DNA of 64,000 nucleotides from Verrucomicrobiota bacterium (GTDB lineage Bacteria; Verrucomicrobiota; Verrucomicrobiia; Chthoniobacterales; JAFAMB01). Shown here one piece after another: positions 34,973-44,242 of this stretch; within the stretch, counting starts at the first letter, position 1; every line of letters starts with the position of its first letter. The notes under the pieces were generated by a model that saw only the letters and a list, made by a program, of their open reading frames with translations, made no database searches and had not been told where the DNA came from. The DNA is taken from positions 1-64,000 of the forward strand of contig JAFAZK010000247.1 in assembly GCA_019239825.1 (NCBI GenBank). The letters run 5' to 3'. The translations under genes and the position numbers were made by a program.

Positions 34973-36223
34973 CTAGCGATCACATTCGCCCATCACAAAA
35001 TCAAGACTGCCTAGTATCGCCACCACGTCCGACATCATGTGACCTGGCAAAATCTTTGGCAGGACGCTTAGGTTTACAAAGGAAGGAGCCCTAATTTTTA
35101 ACCGGTACGGAACGCCTCCTCCCTTGCTGTTAATATAAAAGCCCAACTCTCCTTTTGGATTCTCTGCGCCGAAATAAACCTCGCCGACCGGCGCATCAAT
35201 CCCTTCGGTATGAATGATGAAGTGATGGATTAACTCTTCCATTTTCATCAACACCTCCGGTTTAGGCGGAGGCATGTTCTTCGGATCGTGAACGGCGATG
35301 GGACCGTCCGGTAATTTTTGAATCACTTGCCGGAGGATCTTTACGCTTTGCCGCATCTCTTCGTTCCTCACCAGATAACGGTCGTAGGCATCCCCGACCG
35401 TGCCGATGGGAACATCGAAATCGTATTTGTCGTAATCGAGATACGGGCGAGCTTTGCGGACGTCGTAGTCGATGCCCGAGCCGCGGATATTCGGGCCAGT
35501 CATGGCAAAGCTGATGGCGTCTTCCTTGGAGATCACACCGAGACCTTTGGTCCGGTCAACCCAGATCCGGTTACGAGTTAGTAGCCGATCGAGTTCGTCC
35601 AATTGGGGGACGAATTCGTCGAGAAATTTGGTAAGAGCGGGGATAAAGCCATCAGGCAAATCGCGGATTTGCCCTCCGATCCGGGTATAGGAAGTCGTGA
35701 ATCTAGCTCCGGTAAGAAGCTCGATCAGGTTATACAGTTTCTCTCGCTCGGTGAAGGTATAGAGGAAAACGGTGGTGGCCCCCACATCCATCGCGAACGC
35801 GCCCAGACCCAAAAGATGAGAGGATATCCGCGCTACTTCACACGCAATAACCCGAATCGCTTTTCCTCTGGGCGGCAGCTCCCAACCCATTAGCTTCTCG
35901 ACCGCTAACGCGTAAGCGACATTATTCGCGAGCGGGGCGAGATAATCCAGCCGGTCGGTATAAGGAACAAACTGGTTGAACTGCATGTTCTCGGCGATCT
36001 TCTCGTCGCCGCGATGCAGATAACCGATGTCCGGTATGGCCTTAGTGATGATTTCGCCATCGAGCTCGAGGACAATTCTCAGGACCCCATGGGTGGCCGG
36101 ATGGGAGGGGCCCATATTGATCACGAGCTTCTCGCCGAGGAGCTCCGAATCATTGATTGTTTCCAACGACTTGGCCGTGCGCGCCAAGGTATCCGGAGTT
36201 TCAATTGTATGCGGGGTAGCCAT
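34973..36223 (-). CDS. nuoD: NADH-quinone oxidoreductase subunit D
   Basis: 49-kDa-like subunit that forms the quinone-binding site of complex I with NuoB. From the preferred ATG at 36223 (MATPHTIETPD) it has 416 residues. Visible features are the N-terminal INMGPSHPATHG, the conserved DIGYLHRG segment, the EELIHHFIIHTEG motif and the C-terminal SLDFVMGECDR. It is the first gene of the minus-strand run here; nuoA, nuoB and nuoC are not in the window. The spacer to the divergent ndh gene holds a Rex-type operator. Confidence 0.96.
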   Translation of the reverse strand: MATPHTIETPDTLARTAKSLETINDSELLGEKLVINMGPSHPATHGVLRIVLELDGEIITKAIPDIGYLHRGDEKIAENMQFNQFVPYTDRLDYLAPLANNVAYALAVEKLMGWELPPRGKAIRVIACEVARISSHLLGLGAFAMDVGATTVFLYTFTEREKLYNLIELLTGARFTTSYTRIGGQIRDLPDGFIPALTKFLDEFVPQLDELDRLLTRNRIWVDRTKGLGVISKEDAISFAMTGPNIRGSGIDYDVRKARPYLDYDKYDFDVPIGTVGDAYDRYLVRNEEMRQSVKILRQVIQKLPDGPIAVHDPKNMPPPKPEVLMKMEELIHHFIIHTEGIDAPVGEVYFGAENPKGELGFYINSKGGGVPYRLKIRAPSFVNLSVLPKILPGHMMSDVVAILGSLDFVMGECDR

Positions 36224-36308
36224 AAGGTTCAAAGGACGCCCGGTCCGACGGGCGCAGAGCCAGCCTATCAACAGTTAAGGATCACCAAACAGAGCCGCAA
36301 GCGATTAT

Positions 36309-36326
36309 TTGTGAAAACTTTCACAA
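36309..36326. promoter_or_regulatory. Rex-type operator TTGTGAAA-AC-TTTCACAA
   Basis: A perfect 8-2-8 palindrome that matches the established Rex consensus TTGTGAAnnnnTTCACAA at every defined position. Rex is an NADH-sensing repressor: when NADH/NAD+ is high it leaves the operator. The site lies 85 bp upstream of the nuoD ATG and 86 bp upstream of the ndh ATG, so one dimer could control both divergent promoters. No rex gene is in the window. Confidence 0.8.
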
Positions 36327-36412
36327 GCAGTAGAAATTCGTTCGTTACCGAGTCACCATAATAAATTAAGGGCGACCCGCACGTCCTGAGTTTCGGTCGC
36401 GAATTAATTTCT

Positions 36413-37738
36413 ATGAATGCTGAGTCTGTTGAACGCAAGAAAACACCGCGAATTGTCATTATCGGTGGCGGTTTCGGAGGACTTTATGCAGCCAAAGAAT
36501 TGGCGAACCAACCGGTTTCGATGATTCTGTTGGATCGGACCAATCATCATTTGTTCCAGCCACTGCTATACCAAGTCGCCACAGCAGCGCTTTCTCCCGG
36601 AGATATCGCCCAACCTATTCGGCATATTTTAAAGCACGCCAAGAACCTGGAGGTAGTGCTGGCGAAGGTTGATCGCGTGGACGTTGCCAACAAGCGGGTG
36701 ATCTGCGGAGACCGAGAGGTTTCTTATGACTATCTGATCGTCGCCGCCGGGGCCCGGCATTCCTACTTTGGGCACGATGAATGGGAGCAATTCGCACCCG
36801 GCCTGAAAAGCATGGAAGATGTCCTGGAATTGCGGCGACGGATTCTTTTTGCGTTCGAGGCAGCTGAAATTGCGGAGACCCCAGAAGAGCGCAAGAAGGC
36901 GTTGACCTTTGTGGTGGTGGGTGCGGGACCGACCGGCGTCGAAATGGCCGGCGCGATTGCGGAGCTCGCGCATAAAAGCTTGGCGGACGAGTTCCATCAC
37001 GTTAACCCGCGAGATGCCCGGGTGGTGCTAGTGGACGCGGCTCCCCGGGTGCTGCCGGCCTTTACCTCGGGGTTATCCGAATCTGCTCGTAAACAGCTGG
37101 AACAACTTCAGGTTGAAGTCCGGACCGGGGTCATGGTGAAAAACGTGGGCCCTGAAGGTGTCCAAGTCGGTGAAGAATTGATTTCCGCCCGTACCGTTGT
37201 CTGGGCGGCCGGCAATGCGGCTTCGCCATTAGGCAAGAGTTTGGGAGCTGAACTCGATCGTGCCGGCCGGGTCAAGGTCAACGAAGACCTGACGATCCCG
37301 GGGCATCCGGAAGTGTTCGTCATCGGTGATATGGCAGTTTTTACTCATCAGACCAGTGAACCATTACCTGGAGTTTGTCCGGTCGCGATGCAGATGGGCC
37401 GGCACGCTGCCCGGAACATCCTGGCTACGATCGAAGGCCGGCCGATGACGCCTTTCCACTACCGGGACAAAGGTCAGATGGCCACCATCGGACGCAATCG
37501 AGCGATTGCCGATCTGAAAGTGGTTCGGTTCGGCGGATTTTTCGCTTGGCTGAGTTGGCTCTTTATCCATTTGATTTTCCTGATTGGGTTCCGCAATCAG
37601 GTCTTCGTTTTCTTTCAATGGATGTGGGCGTACCTGACGTATTCGAAAGGTGCGCGGCTGATTTATGGGGTGTTCAAGCCGGGGGTGAGTCGGACAGAAC
37701 CACAGATAGCAGATAGCAAATCGAGGGTTGGGCCTTGA
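36413..37738 (+). CDS. ndh: Type II NADH dehydrogenase (NDH-2)
   Basis: Non-proton-pumping FAD enzyme that passes electrons from NADH to quinone at the inner membrane face. The 441-residue protein has two Rossmann motifs: IVIIGGGFGGLYAAKEL for FAD near 15-31 and VVVGAGPTGVEMAGAIAEL for NADH near 168-186. The quinone-side signature VCPVAMQMGRHAA and an amphipathic/hydrophobic C-terminal anchor (AWLSWLFIHLIFLIGFRNQ, then FFQWMWAYLTYSKGARL) are present. It is transcribed divergently from the complex I operon with a Rex-like operator in between. It converges with the Hsp70 gene over a short spacer containing inverted GATAGCAGATAGC/GCTATT parts. Confidence 0.94.
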   Translation: MNAESVERKKTPRIVIIGGGFGGLYAAKELANQPVSMILLDRTNHHLFQPLLYQVATAALSPGDIAQPIRHILKHAKNLEVVLAKVDRVDVANKRVICGDREVSYDYLIVAAGARHSYFGHDEWEQFAPGLKSMEDVLELRRRILFAFEAAEIAETPEERKKALTFVVVGAGPTGVEMAGAIAELAHKSLADEFHHVNPRDARVVLVDAAPRVLPAFTSGLSESARKQLEQLQVEVRTGVMVKNVGPEGVQVGEELISARTVVWAAGNAASPLGKSLGAELDRAGRVKVNEDLTIPGHPEVFVIGDMAVFTHQTSEPLPGVCPVAMQMGRHAARNILATIEGRPMTPFHYRDKGQMATIGRNRAIADLKVVRFGGFFAWLSWLFIHLIFLIGFRNQVFVFFQWMWAYLTYSKGARLIYGVFKPGVSRTEPQIADSKSRVGP

Positions 37739-37773
37739 GGAGAGCGTCACGCCATTTGCGCCAGACCAATCTG

Positions 37774-40590
37774 CTATTCGCGAAGCGCCAGGCCCGGGGG
37801 AAGCGACTCGCCGAACAGGTTTGCGCGCTCTGATCCAGCGACGGGCACGAACGTTTGTAATTTCGCCAGCTTCACCCGACTAACGCCGGATTTTTCTAAT
37901 TTCGAGGCGATCCTATCGCGAAGCGCTCTTGGCAGATCGATTTCCGGAGCATCCATGATACGGCCGGCTCGGAGAAAAAGCGTCTGCATCTCCGAAAATT
38001 CCGGCGCGCTCCAATCCAGATCTGAAAATGCCTCAAACGCGCGTTCGACATACACCGACGGAACCACGTAATCAGGCCCAGCGTAGAACAGCGCGCGATT
38101 GAGCAGGAGTCCAAGCGCAACCAGGTAGGGAGCGCAATGTTGTTTGTTGATCGCCAGCTGCCGTGCACTCCTAAGAAAGAGTTCGATTACCTCCGTTTTT
38201 GTATCGGATCTGATTCGTTCGAGCGAGCCGGTTAGGCGAACGAGCTCGGGCGGTAGATTCTTTTGAGAGCGAAGTCTGGGCAGCTCTGGCATCAAGATCA
38301 TTTCCTGGCGTTCCTGATTCAAGCCGCCTGCAATGCGTCTCCAGAGAATGTATTGCTGAATTTGGGTGCGCTTACCCGGGTAGACGAACGGCTCGCTCTG
38401 CAACTGCCAGACTTGATTAATCCGAGTGTTATCTCCTTCCGCGCCAAATCCTGGTCGAAGGAGGAACCCAGCTAGAATCAACCAGGTTTCCTCATGTTCG
38501 ACTGATTCAGCCCGCCCCGAGAAACTCTCCTTGAGAGCAGGCCAGAGGTCCCGAATCAGCCGCAGGTTCCACTCGGACTTCGGCAGTTGAAGAATCTTTT
38601 CGAGGCTCTTCAGAAGATTGTTAGCTGTCAATTTGTCCCGTGGATCCAAAGCGCGGGAGAAGAGCGTTGTGATGCGATTCCGGGCAGCGTCTAACTTCGC
38701 CGGGTCAAATCCAAGGTCGACTGTTGTAGTCTCTTCAGACCTGTCGCTCCGGACCGAAGCGAAGGAGGATTCCGTGTCTTCGTCCCCAGCCGGGTGCATG
38801 CGAAGATTAAAATCTAGCGGCCATGACTCGCGTATGGCCGGGTCAGCACTTACACAGGCTACGCGGAGCAACCCAAGCTCGTTCATTCGCGCGGTAAGCG
38901 TGACGGGGATTCGGTTGTCCTTGGGAGCACGTCCGACGACCCGAGCGGTCGCTTGAAGGGGAGGCATTTTAAAAAAATCGCGATCATTCCAGACTACCAG
39001 CGACCCGGCTTTATCATTGGAACGACGAGTTGAGTAGTAGGGCTGAAAGCGGACTGGATGATTTACACGAAGCTCCAGACCGGACTCCGAAATTTGAAAT
39101 TCCTCTTCGGATGCCGCATTACGGGGCAAAACACAGACCAGCGCCGGCGCACCGGACTCCTCCGCGGCTCGGCGGTGGACTTCGAGGTAGATTGCGCGGG
39201 CGGCCCCGGCTTCGATGCGTTGGGCCTGGCGGTGAAGGATACCACCAAAATCCGCGGCGCCTAAAGCAACCGCGAGGTCTAGTGCGGAGTTATGCAGGAT
39301 TCGCGGTTCAACACCGCCCTGCCAATGGGTGATCCGTTGCTGAAGCCGGCGCCGTAACATTTCGGGGTAAAGCGATCCGCCGTTGAAGAGGATCGCATCT
39401 ATAGGCGGTCGGCCCCGAAGAAATTCAGCCAGATAACGTGTGACCGCGCTGTCAGCGGCATAAGGAAGCGCCCACTCTCTTAAGCCGGCCTGGGTGCGTA
39501 CGGGCTGAGCATCGGCATCGCACTCCGGAAAAAATCCATCCAGCACGATCGATTCAATTTCCGGACGCTTGATCTGGCCGCCGAGTGTGCCACCTAGCAA
39601 GCTCGACCCTCGCCCGGGAATCGACACCGGAAACGAATCTCCGGTGGGATCGCTGAGGCAGCGTTCCTTTAAATCGCGACAGCTTGCCACTAGAAAGTTC
39701 CATTGCGTTGGGGCCAGTTCGCCCGTCACGAGTCGTGACTTGATGTGGTGTGCCAGTGCGAGGTCAATGTTGTCGCCTCCGAGCAGCAGGTGGTCGCCAA
39801 CCGCGATCCGTTTGATCTGCGGAAGAGCGAATTGGGCATGGGATGCGCCGTAGCCGAGCGAAGAAGGTCCGATTTCAAAAAGGCTGAAATCGGTTGTGCC
39901 GCCCCCAATGTCGATGACGAGTACATGATGGGAGCCGTTTCCTGGCAACCCACTTAAGATCTCCTCCGAAGCGCGGTTCTGTTGCAGCCAGCGATAAAAT
40001 GCTGCCTGCGGTTCCTCCAAAAGACGGACTGATTCCGGAAAGCCGGCCTCAGATGCAGCGTCTAAAGTAAGGCGCTGTGCGGCAGCATCGAAGGATGCAG
40101 GCACCGTGACGGTTATCTCCTGCTCGTCAAAACGAATCCCCTCGCTAGCAAACTTCGCATCCCAAGCCACACGCAGGTATTCAAGCAGGAGCGCGGATGC
40201 TCGGATGGGTGAGATCCTTTTCTCGACCGGAATCTCGTCCGATCGCCAAGGCAGAAATGCCGCGGTCCGATCCACCGCGTGATGGCAAAGCCAGGACTTG
40301 GCGGAGTGCACCACTCGACCAGGCAATTCCCCCGCTTTTTTCCGGGCGAATCGACCAGGAACCCACTCTCCTGGGGTCGCGCCTTGTTCTGTCATCTGCG
40401 CCGCTTCCTGGTCCGTCGGCAGGTAAAGAAACGACGGCAAAGCGCTCAGTTCTGAGAACCCGGTTACGCTCTCCCATTGTGGGATAAGAAATGCCGCAGA
40501 ACTCCGATTCATCCCGTCAAGGGCTTGGAGCGCCATAGCGCAGTTCGTAGTCCCAAGATCGATTCCGATGCTGAATTTCGGGCCGGGCAT
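37774..40590 (-). CDS. Hsp70-family protein, large (938 aa)
   Basis: An Hsp70/actin-fold ATPase of 938 residues, much longer than DnaK. The N-terminal ATPase part has phosphate-1 GIDLGTTNCA (9-18), phosphate-2 VIDIGGGTTDFSL and the adenosine-side LFNGGSLYPEMLRRR. After about residue 480 comes a short beta domain and then about 350 residues of helical sequence with repeated Leu/Arg-rich parts, for which I recognise no named domain. It is transcribed after a related 627-residue Hsp70 and the DUF2760 gene. No dnaJ or grpE is nearby, so its co-chaperones and client are unknown. The 376-bp gap to its upstream neighbour suggests separate expression. Confidence 0.85.
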   Translation of the reverse strand: MPGPKFSIGIDLGTTNCAMALQALDGMNRSSAAFLIPQWESVTGFSELSALPSFLYLPTDQEAAQMTEQGATPGEWVPGRFARKKAGELPGRVVHSAKSWLCHHAVDRTAAFLPWRSDEIPVEKRISPIRASALLLEYLRVAWDAKFASEGIRFDEQEITVTVPASFDAAAQRLTLDAASEAGFPESVRLLEEPQAAFYRWLQQNRASEEILSGLPGNGSHHVLVIDIGGGTTDFSLFEIGPSSLGYGASHAQFALPQIKRIAVGDHLLLGGDNIDLALAHHIKSRLVTGELAPTQWNFLVASCRDLKERCLSDPTGDSFPVSIPGRGSSLLGGTLGGQIKRPEIESIVLDGFFPECDADAQPVRTQAGLREWALPYAADSAVTRYLAEFLRGRPPIDAILFNGGSLYPEMLRRRLQQRITHWQGGVEPRILHNSALDLAVALGAADFGGILHRQAQRIEAGAARAIYLEVHRRAAEESGAPALVCVLPRNAASEEEFQISESGLELRVNHPVRFQPYYSTRRSNDKAGSLVVWNDRDFFKMPPLQATARVVGRAPKDNRIPVTLTARMNELGLLRVACVSADPAIRESWPLDFNLRMHPAGDEDTESSFASVRSDRSEETTTVDLGFDPAKLDAARNRITTLFSRALDPRDKLTANNLLKSLEKILQLPKSEWNLRLIRDLWPALKESFSGRAESVEHEETWLILAGFLLRPGFGAEGDNTRINQVWQLQSEPFVYPGKRTQIQQYILWRRIAGGLNQERQEMILMPELPRLRSQKNLPPELVRLTGSLERIRSDTKTEVIELFLRSARQLAINKQHCAPYLVALGLLLNRALFYAGPDYVVPSVYVERAFEAFSDLDWSAPEFSEMQTLFLRAGRIMDAPEIDLPRALRDRIASKLEKSGVSRVKLAKLQTFVPVAGSERANLFGESLPPGLALRE

Positions 40591-40599
40591 GTTGGCGTT

Positions 40600-40962
40600 T
40601 TGGCGTTTGGAGTTCGGCGTTTGGCGTCGGGTTGTTGCTGCGAAGCGGTTACGGGGCTCTGCCTTAGATCAGGCACTCCGATACGATAAGACCTGACATT
40701 GGCGTCCGAATAAACGTCGTAAAGCTGGAGACCATTTCATGTCGTATACCTCTTCCGGCAAACCACGCCGTTGAAACAACTGTCAGGCCACGTTTAGGGC
40801 TCTGCATCTAAATGGTTAAAGCCTGGATAACCCTGGGTTAAGTCTTTTGTCCCTTCGGGACACCCATCGCCCAGCTGCACCACTCCAAAGCTTCATCTCC
40901 CCATCACGTCCCACACGCTGATACGCCCCGCGCCCCGCGCCGAACGCCAAACGCCAAACGCC
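40600..40962. repeat. Spacer between the two Hsp70 genes, palindrome with GGCGTTTGGCG arms
   Basis: TTGGCGTTTTGGCGTTTGG...GTTCGGCGTTTGGCGT (40592-40627) faces CGAACGCCAAACGCCAAACGCC at 40941-40962, a pair of tandem-repeat arms enclosing about 310 bp. The interior includes a small GTCCCTTCGGGAC hairpin. No gene is supported in it. The arms lie close to both gene ends. Confidence 0.75.
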
Positions 40963-40966
40963 GAGC

Positions 40967-42850
40967 TCACTCCATTCGGAGCTGGAAGTCGAGTTTCCAG
41001 CGACGATCCGATCGGGTATGTTTCATCCAGAGCTCCAGGTTTCCCAGCTCAGTCACCACCGGATTGATCATCACCGGAATCATTTGACCTTCAGGAAATC
41101 CTTCGACTGCGGCTAACAACACCTCGACTCTGCTGGTTTCTTCCAGCTCCCGTTCGGCATTCGAGATGATCTGACCAGGCACATCTCCGCTGCGCATTTC
41201 GGATGCGAAAAAGCGAAAATCTGCCGGTTGACCAACCGTGAGCCCGAACTCCTCTTGATTGATCAGCAATTCGCTCCCTTCTTCCATTCCCTGCGGCACG
41301 ACACACACGGCTTTAATTGCCGGCTTGAATCCTGGGATCGCGGGCATCGTCGATTCCAAACCAATATAGTAAGACCGCGCCGTACCCGCCTTAATCCGAA
41401 TCCCTTTGCCGGTGGAGCGGTTTCGACCGTAAAAGGCAGCTCCTTTAGCAACCGCGAGGTCTGGTTGGAATCCCTCCAGTTCTCGAACCGGGATCCCATT
41501 ATTCCACGAAGTGAGCAGGTCGATGACGCGCTTTCGAATTGGCGCCGCGTTGAATACGCCCCCATTAAAAAGCACGGCAGTGGGCGTGATGTATTCGCTT
41601 CCGAGTGCCTGCGATTTCATCAGCGAAACCAGCGTTTCACTGCCTTTCACGTTGATCAGGCTGCGCCTCAGGAAACGCGCGAGATGCTTGCTAACGACCG
41701 GATCAGCCGCATAGGGAAGCCCTAACTCCCGAAGTCCTGCCGCCACAGCTTGCTGCGGTAGCTCGGACGGCTTGGTCAGCGGAAAAAAACCATCAAGGAC
41801 CACTTGCTCAAGTGTGGCGCGCTCCAGTGTTACCGAGACTGTCTTAGCGAGTAAGCTCGAGCCTCTGGATGGAACCGCAATCTGAGTTTCCGGCAATGAT
41901 GAGTCTGTGAACAAACGGACCTTGGCATTACTCGCTGTATGAATCAGAGAAAGAAACTGCCATTCGTCGATCGTTTTTCCGGCCGCTTCCAGTTGGCTCC
42001 TGAGCGTATAAGCCAAGGCCAGGTCCATGTTGTCGCCGCCCAAAAGGATGTGTTCGCCAACACTGATCCGTTCGACTTCAAGGTTCCCATCGTTTTCGGC
42101 AATCGCGATCAGACTGAAATCCGAAGTGCCACCTCCGACGTCGCAGACGAGAACGATGTCCCCAGGGCCGACCTGCTTGCGCCAATCTGATCCGGACTGT
42201 TCCATCCACGCATAAAAGGCGGCTTGCGGTTCTTCAAGGAGGACCAGCTTAGGAAAACCCGCAGCCTGTGCAGCTTCGAGCGTCAGATTCCGCGCCACCT
42301 CGTCAAATGAGGCGGGAACGGTGATGACAACCTGGCCATCATCGATATTCCATGATCGGTCTCGCGCCCGTTCAGCGTTTAAGAACCCTAGCTTCATATG
42401 CTCGAGATAAAGCCGGGAACATTCGAGTGCGGAGAGCTTTGGCTCGTCGATGTCCGATTTCCATGGCAGAACTGGTTTCCTCGGATCCACATGGAAGTTC
42501 GATAACCAAGACTTGGCCGAGGTGATCAACCGATCTGGAATCAGGGCACCGTGATCTCGTGCAAAATGGCCCACGATCACCCCATTGCTTCTCTCCTCCC
42601 AAGGAAGACGGAGCTGTTCTTTCGGAAACTCGTCTGGATGCGGAATATAGACGGCAGACGGGAGAGTTGGCTTTTCCCCGATCCGGTTTGGACCAAGGAG
42701 TTGGGTCATCTCGACCATCCCGGTCCAGCCGGTCTCCAGATCCTCGAGAGCAACCGCACTGTTAGTGGTTCCCAGATCAATTCCGAGGCTGAAGCGCGCG
42801 CCGGCTTGGATGTCGACTGCAGATTCCGAATTCTGAACGGCAAATTCCAC
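40967..42850 (-). CDS. Hsp70-family protein (627 aa)
   Basis: A DnaK-like ATPase of 627 residues. The ATPase motifs are GIDLGTTNSA (23-32), VCDVGGGTSDFSL near 240 and VLFNGGVFNAAPIRKR near 425. The substrate-binding domain is shorter than in DnaK and ends with a beta-rich part (GNLELWMKHTRSDRRWKLDFQLRME) rather than a helical lid. It is the middle gene of the DUF2760-Hsp70-Hsp70 set, which is a recurring arrangement in Planctomycetes and Verrucomicrobia. The function of the set is not established. An element D palindrome sits upstream, between it and the DUF2760 gene. Confidence 0.86.
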   Translation of the reverse strand: MEFAVQNSESAVDIQAGARFSLGIDLGTTNSAVALEDLETGWTGMVEMTQLLGPNRIGEKPTLPSAVYIPHPDEFPKEQLRLPWEERSNGVIVGHFARDHGALIPDRLITSAKSWLSNFHVDPRKPVLPWKSDIDEPKLSALECSRLYLEHMKLGFLNAERARDRSWNIDDGQVVITVPASFDEVARNLTLEAAQAAGFPKLVLLEEPQAAFYAWMEQSGSDWRKQVGPGDIVLVCDVGGGTSDFSLIAIAENDGNLEVERISVGEHILLGGDNMDLALAYTLRSQLEAAGKTIDEWQFLSLIHTASNAKVRLFTDSSLPETQIAVPSRGSSLLAKTVSVTLERATLEQVVLDGFFPLTKPSELPQQAVAAGLRELGLPYAADPVVSKHLARFLRRSLINVKGSETLVSLMKSQALGSEYITPTAVLFNGGVFNAAPIRKRVIDLLTSWNNGIPVRELEGFQPDLAVAKGAAFYGRNRSTGKGIRIKAGTARSYYIGLESTMPAIPGFKPAIKAVCVVPQGMEEGSELLINQEEFGLTVGQPADFRFFASEMRSGDVPGQIISNAERELEETSRVEVLLAAVEGFPEGQMIPVMINPVVTELGNLELWMKHTRSDRRWKLDFQLRME

Positions 42851-42946
42851 TGGAGTAAAATTAGAGTGTCATAACACAACCTGACCGCAAGAGAAGTGTC
42901 ATGGTCGAAAACCGGAGCGGCGGAGTAATGGAGTGACGGGAGTAAT

Positions 42947-43013
42947 GGAGGGGAGCCGCTTTAGCACATGGCAGCTCTATCAGTTGGCAGCAGGCGGCTC
43001 CCGCGAAAGTTTC
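42947..43013. repeat. Palindromic GGAGCCGC element, copy D (half element)
   Basis: GGAGGGGAGCCGCTTT (42947-42962) pairs with GCAGGCGGCTCCCGCG (42989-43004) around a loop with two copies of the TGGCAG motif, as in copies F and G. It is one half element. Just left of it lie GGAGTAATGGAGTGACGG simple repeats, and to the right, at about 43070-43140, GGTTGGTAG/CTACCAACC inverted parts. Confidence 0.75.
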
Positions 43014-43204
43014 GACGTGTGGCAGTTCGATGCTTCGGTGTCCCCTCCTGCACAGAGTGGAGGCTTAGCGGTTGGTAGTTTACCGTTTGCGTTTGGGGAG
43101 TAGACGTTCCGGAGTCGCGTCTGCGTCCTACCAACCACCCATTCGACGCGCCCGAGGCTTGCTCAGGACAGGCCTGTCATTTCTTAGCCGGAAAACACCT
43201 CCGT

Positions 43205-43837
43205 CTACGCAAGTTCCACCTCCGCGGGCGCTATCGCAGGAAGACGGTCGCTTTTAACGGTTCTTGGGAGTTTTACGTATTCGGTTCTCCAGCCCTTGTG
43301 AATCAGCTTGCCGCTGAAGGGTGGATTTCCGCTGATCTTCCCGATGAGCCGGTACTCGTCGGCAGCGTACCCGGCCGGCACGGTGACTCTAGAACCTTCT
43401 TCCGCGGCGGAAACGGGAGTGATACTGAAGTGTTCTGCCAGCACCTCTTTACAACCCTGATGAATTACTCTGGCCGCCGCGCCGACTTGTGCGTCGTCAT
43501 AGGTGGTTACATCCTCCATAAGAAAATCTACCAGCCGGCCCTTCTCCTGAAGAAGAGCCAGAAAAGCCGCAATCTCTCCTTCGGCCTGGCCTGCAACCGG
43601 AGCGGGAGGCGCGACCGTCAGAGGCGCCGGCGAAGGAACGCCCGTTGATGCCGGACCGGGCGCTGAACTTGAGTTGGCCTTTGACCTCCCGGCAAGCGAA
43701 AGCGCAAACACCAGAATCGCCACCAAAAGGGCCACGATCGCAATTGGAATTGTGTAGGCATGGGCTCCGGGAACGAGCAGCAAACCGTTCAGCACTACCA
43801 GAACGACGGCAGCAATTGGTAGATAAGGCTTCATCAT
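43205..43837 (-). CDS. DUF2760 protein
   Basis: A 210-residue protein with two adjacent N-terminal hydrophobic spans (about 6-27 and 30-50), a Ser/Pro/Ala-rich linker (55-85) and a C-terminal DUF2760 domain. The domain shows ALLQEKGRLVDFLMEDVTTYDDAQVGAAARVIHQGCKEVL (split here: LLQEKGRLVDFLMEDV and YDDAQVGAAARVIHQGC) and the beta-rich GNPPFSGKLIHKGWR end. It is found next to Hsp70 genes in related bacteria, so a membrane link to the two Hsp70 proteins is plausible. Its biochemical role is unknown. Confidence 0.8.
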   Translation of the reverse strand: MMKPYLPIAAVVLVVLNGLLLVPGAHAYTIPIAIVALLVAILVFALSLAGRSKANSSSAPGPASTGVPSPAPLTVAPPAPVAGQAEGEIAAFLALLQEKGRLVDFLMEDVTTYDDAQVGAAARVIHQGCKEVLAEHFSITPVSAAEEGSRVTVPAGYAADEYRLIGKISGNPPFSGKLIHKGWRTEYVKLPRTVKSDRLPAIAPAEVELA

Positions 43838-44242
43838 AACATCTACTTTAGCTGGGAATGTACACGGATTAGGCAGAACGCGAATGAACGGAAGCCCCGG
43901 AGTGAAGCCAGTGTCGCCAACTCCATGAACTGATATTTCTTTATCAAGCCCACCGACTTTGGCCAGTGGGCGTACAAATATTGGCGTCCTCTCAGCCGAA
44001 ACAATCCGGAGCGGTCACGAGATGCTTGAGGCCGATGGTATACAGGGCAAGCCGGTCTATTCAGTGCCGTAAAACTAGGAGCGGGCCCGGTCGCAGAATC
44101 GGAACCTTCTGGTTTTGCAACTCGCTATCCGGCGCTCCGCCACACCCCCCTGTCGTCCTACGCGTGAGCGTCGCTGAGTAGACCAGGAAAGGGCGAGCCC
44201 TTTTGATTTGCTAATTGCTATCTGCTATTTGGTATTCAGGAA
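43838..44242. other. Spacer between DUF2760 and the prenyltransferase
   Basis: About 405 bp with no supported gene or RNA. A small hairpin AAAGGG-cgag-CCCTTT followed by TG lies at 44188-44203 and could be a weak terminator on the plus strand. Divergent promoters for both neighbours should be here, but no strong consensus was found. Confidence 0.4.

Noticed and set aside
44040-44150. tRNA or small RNA gene in the DUF2760/prenyltransferase spacer
   Set aside because: GC-rich segments were inspected but no cloverleaf or conserved T-loop sequence was found.
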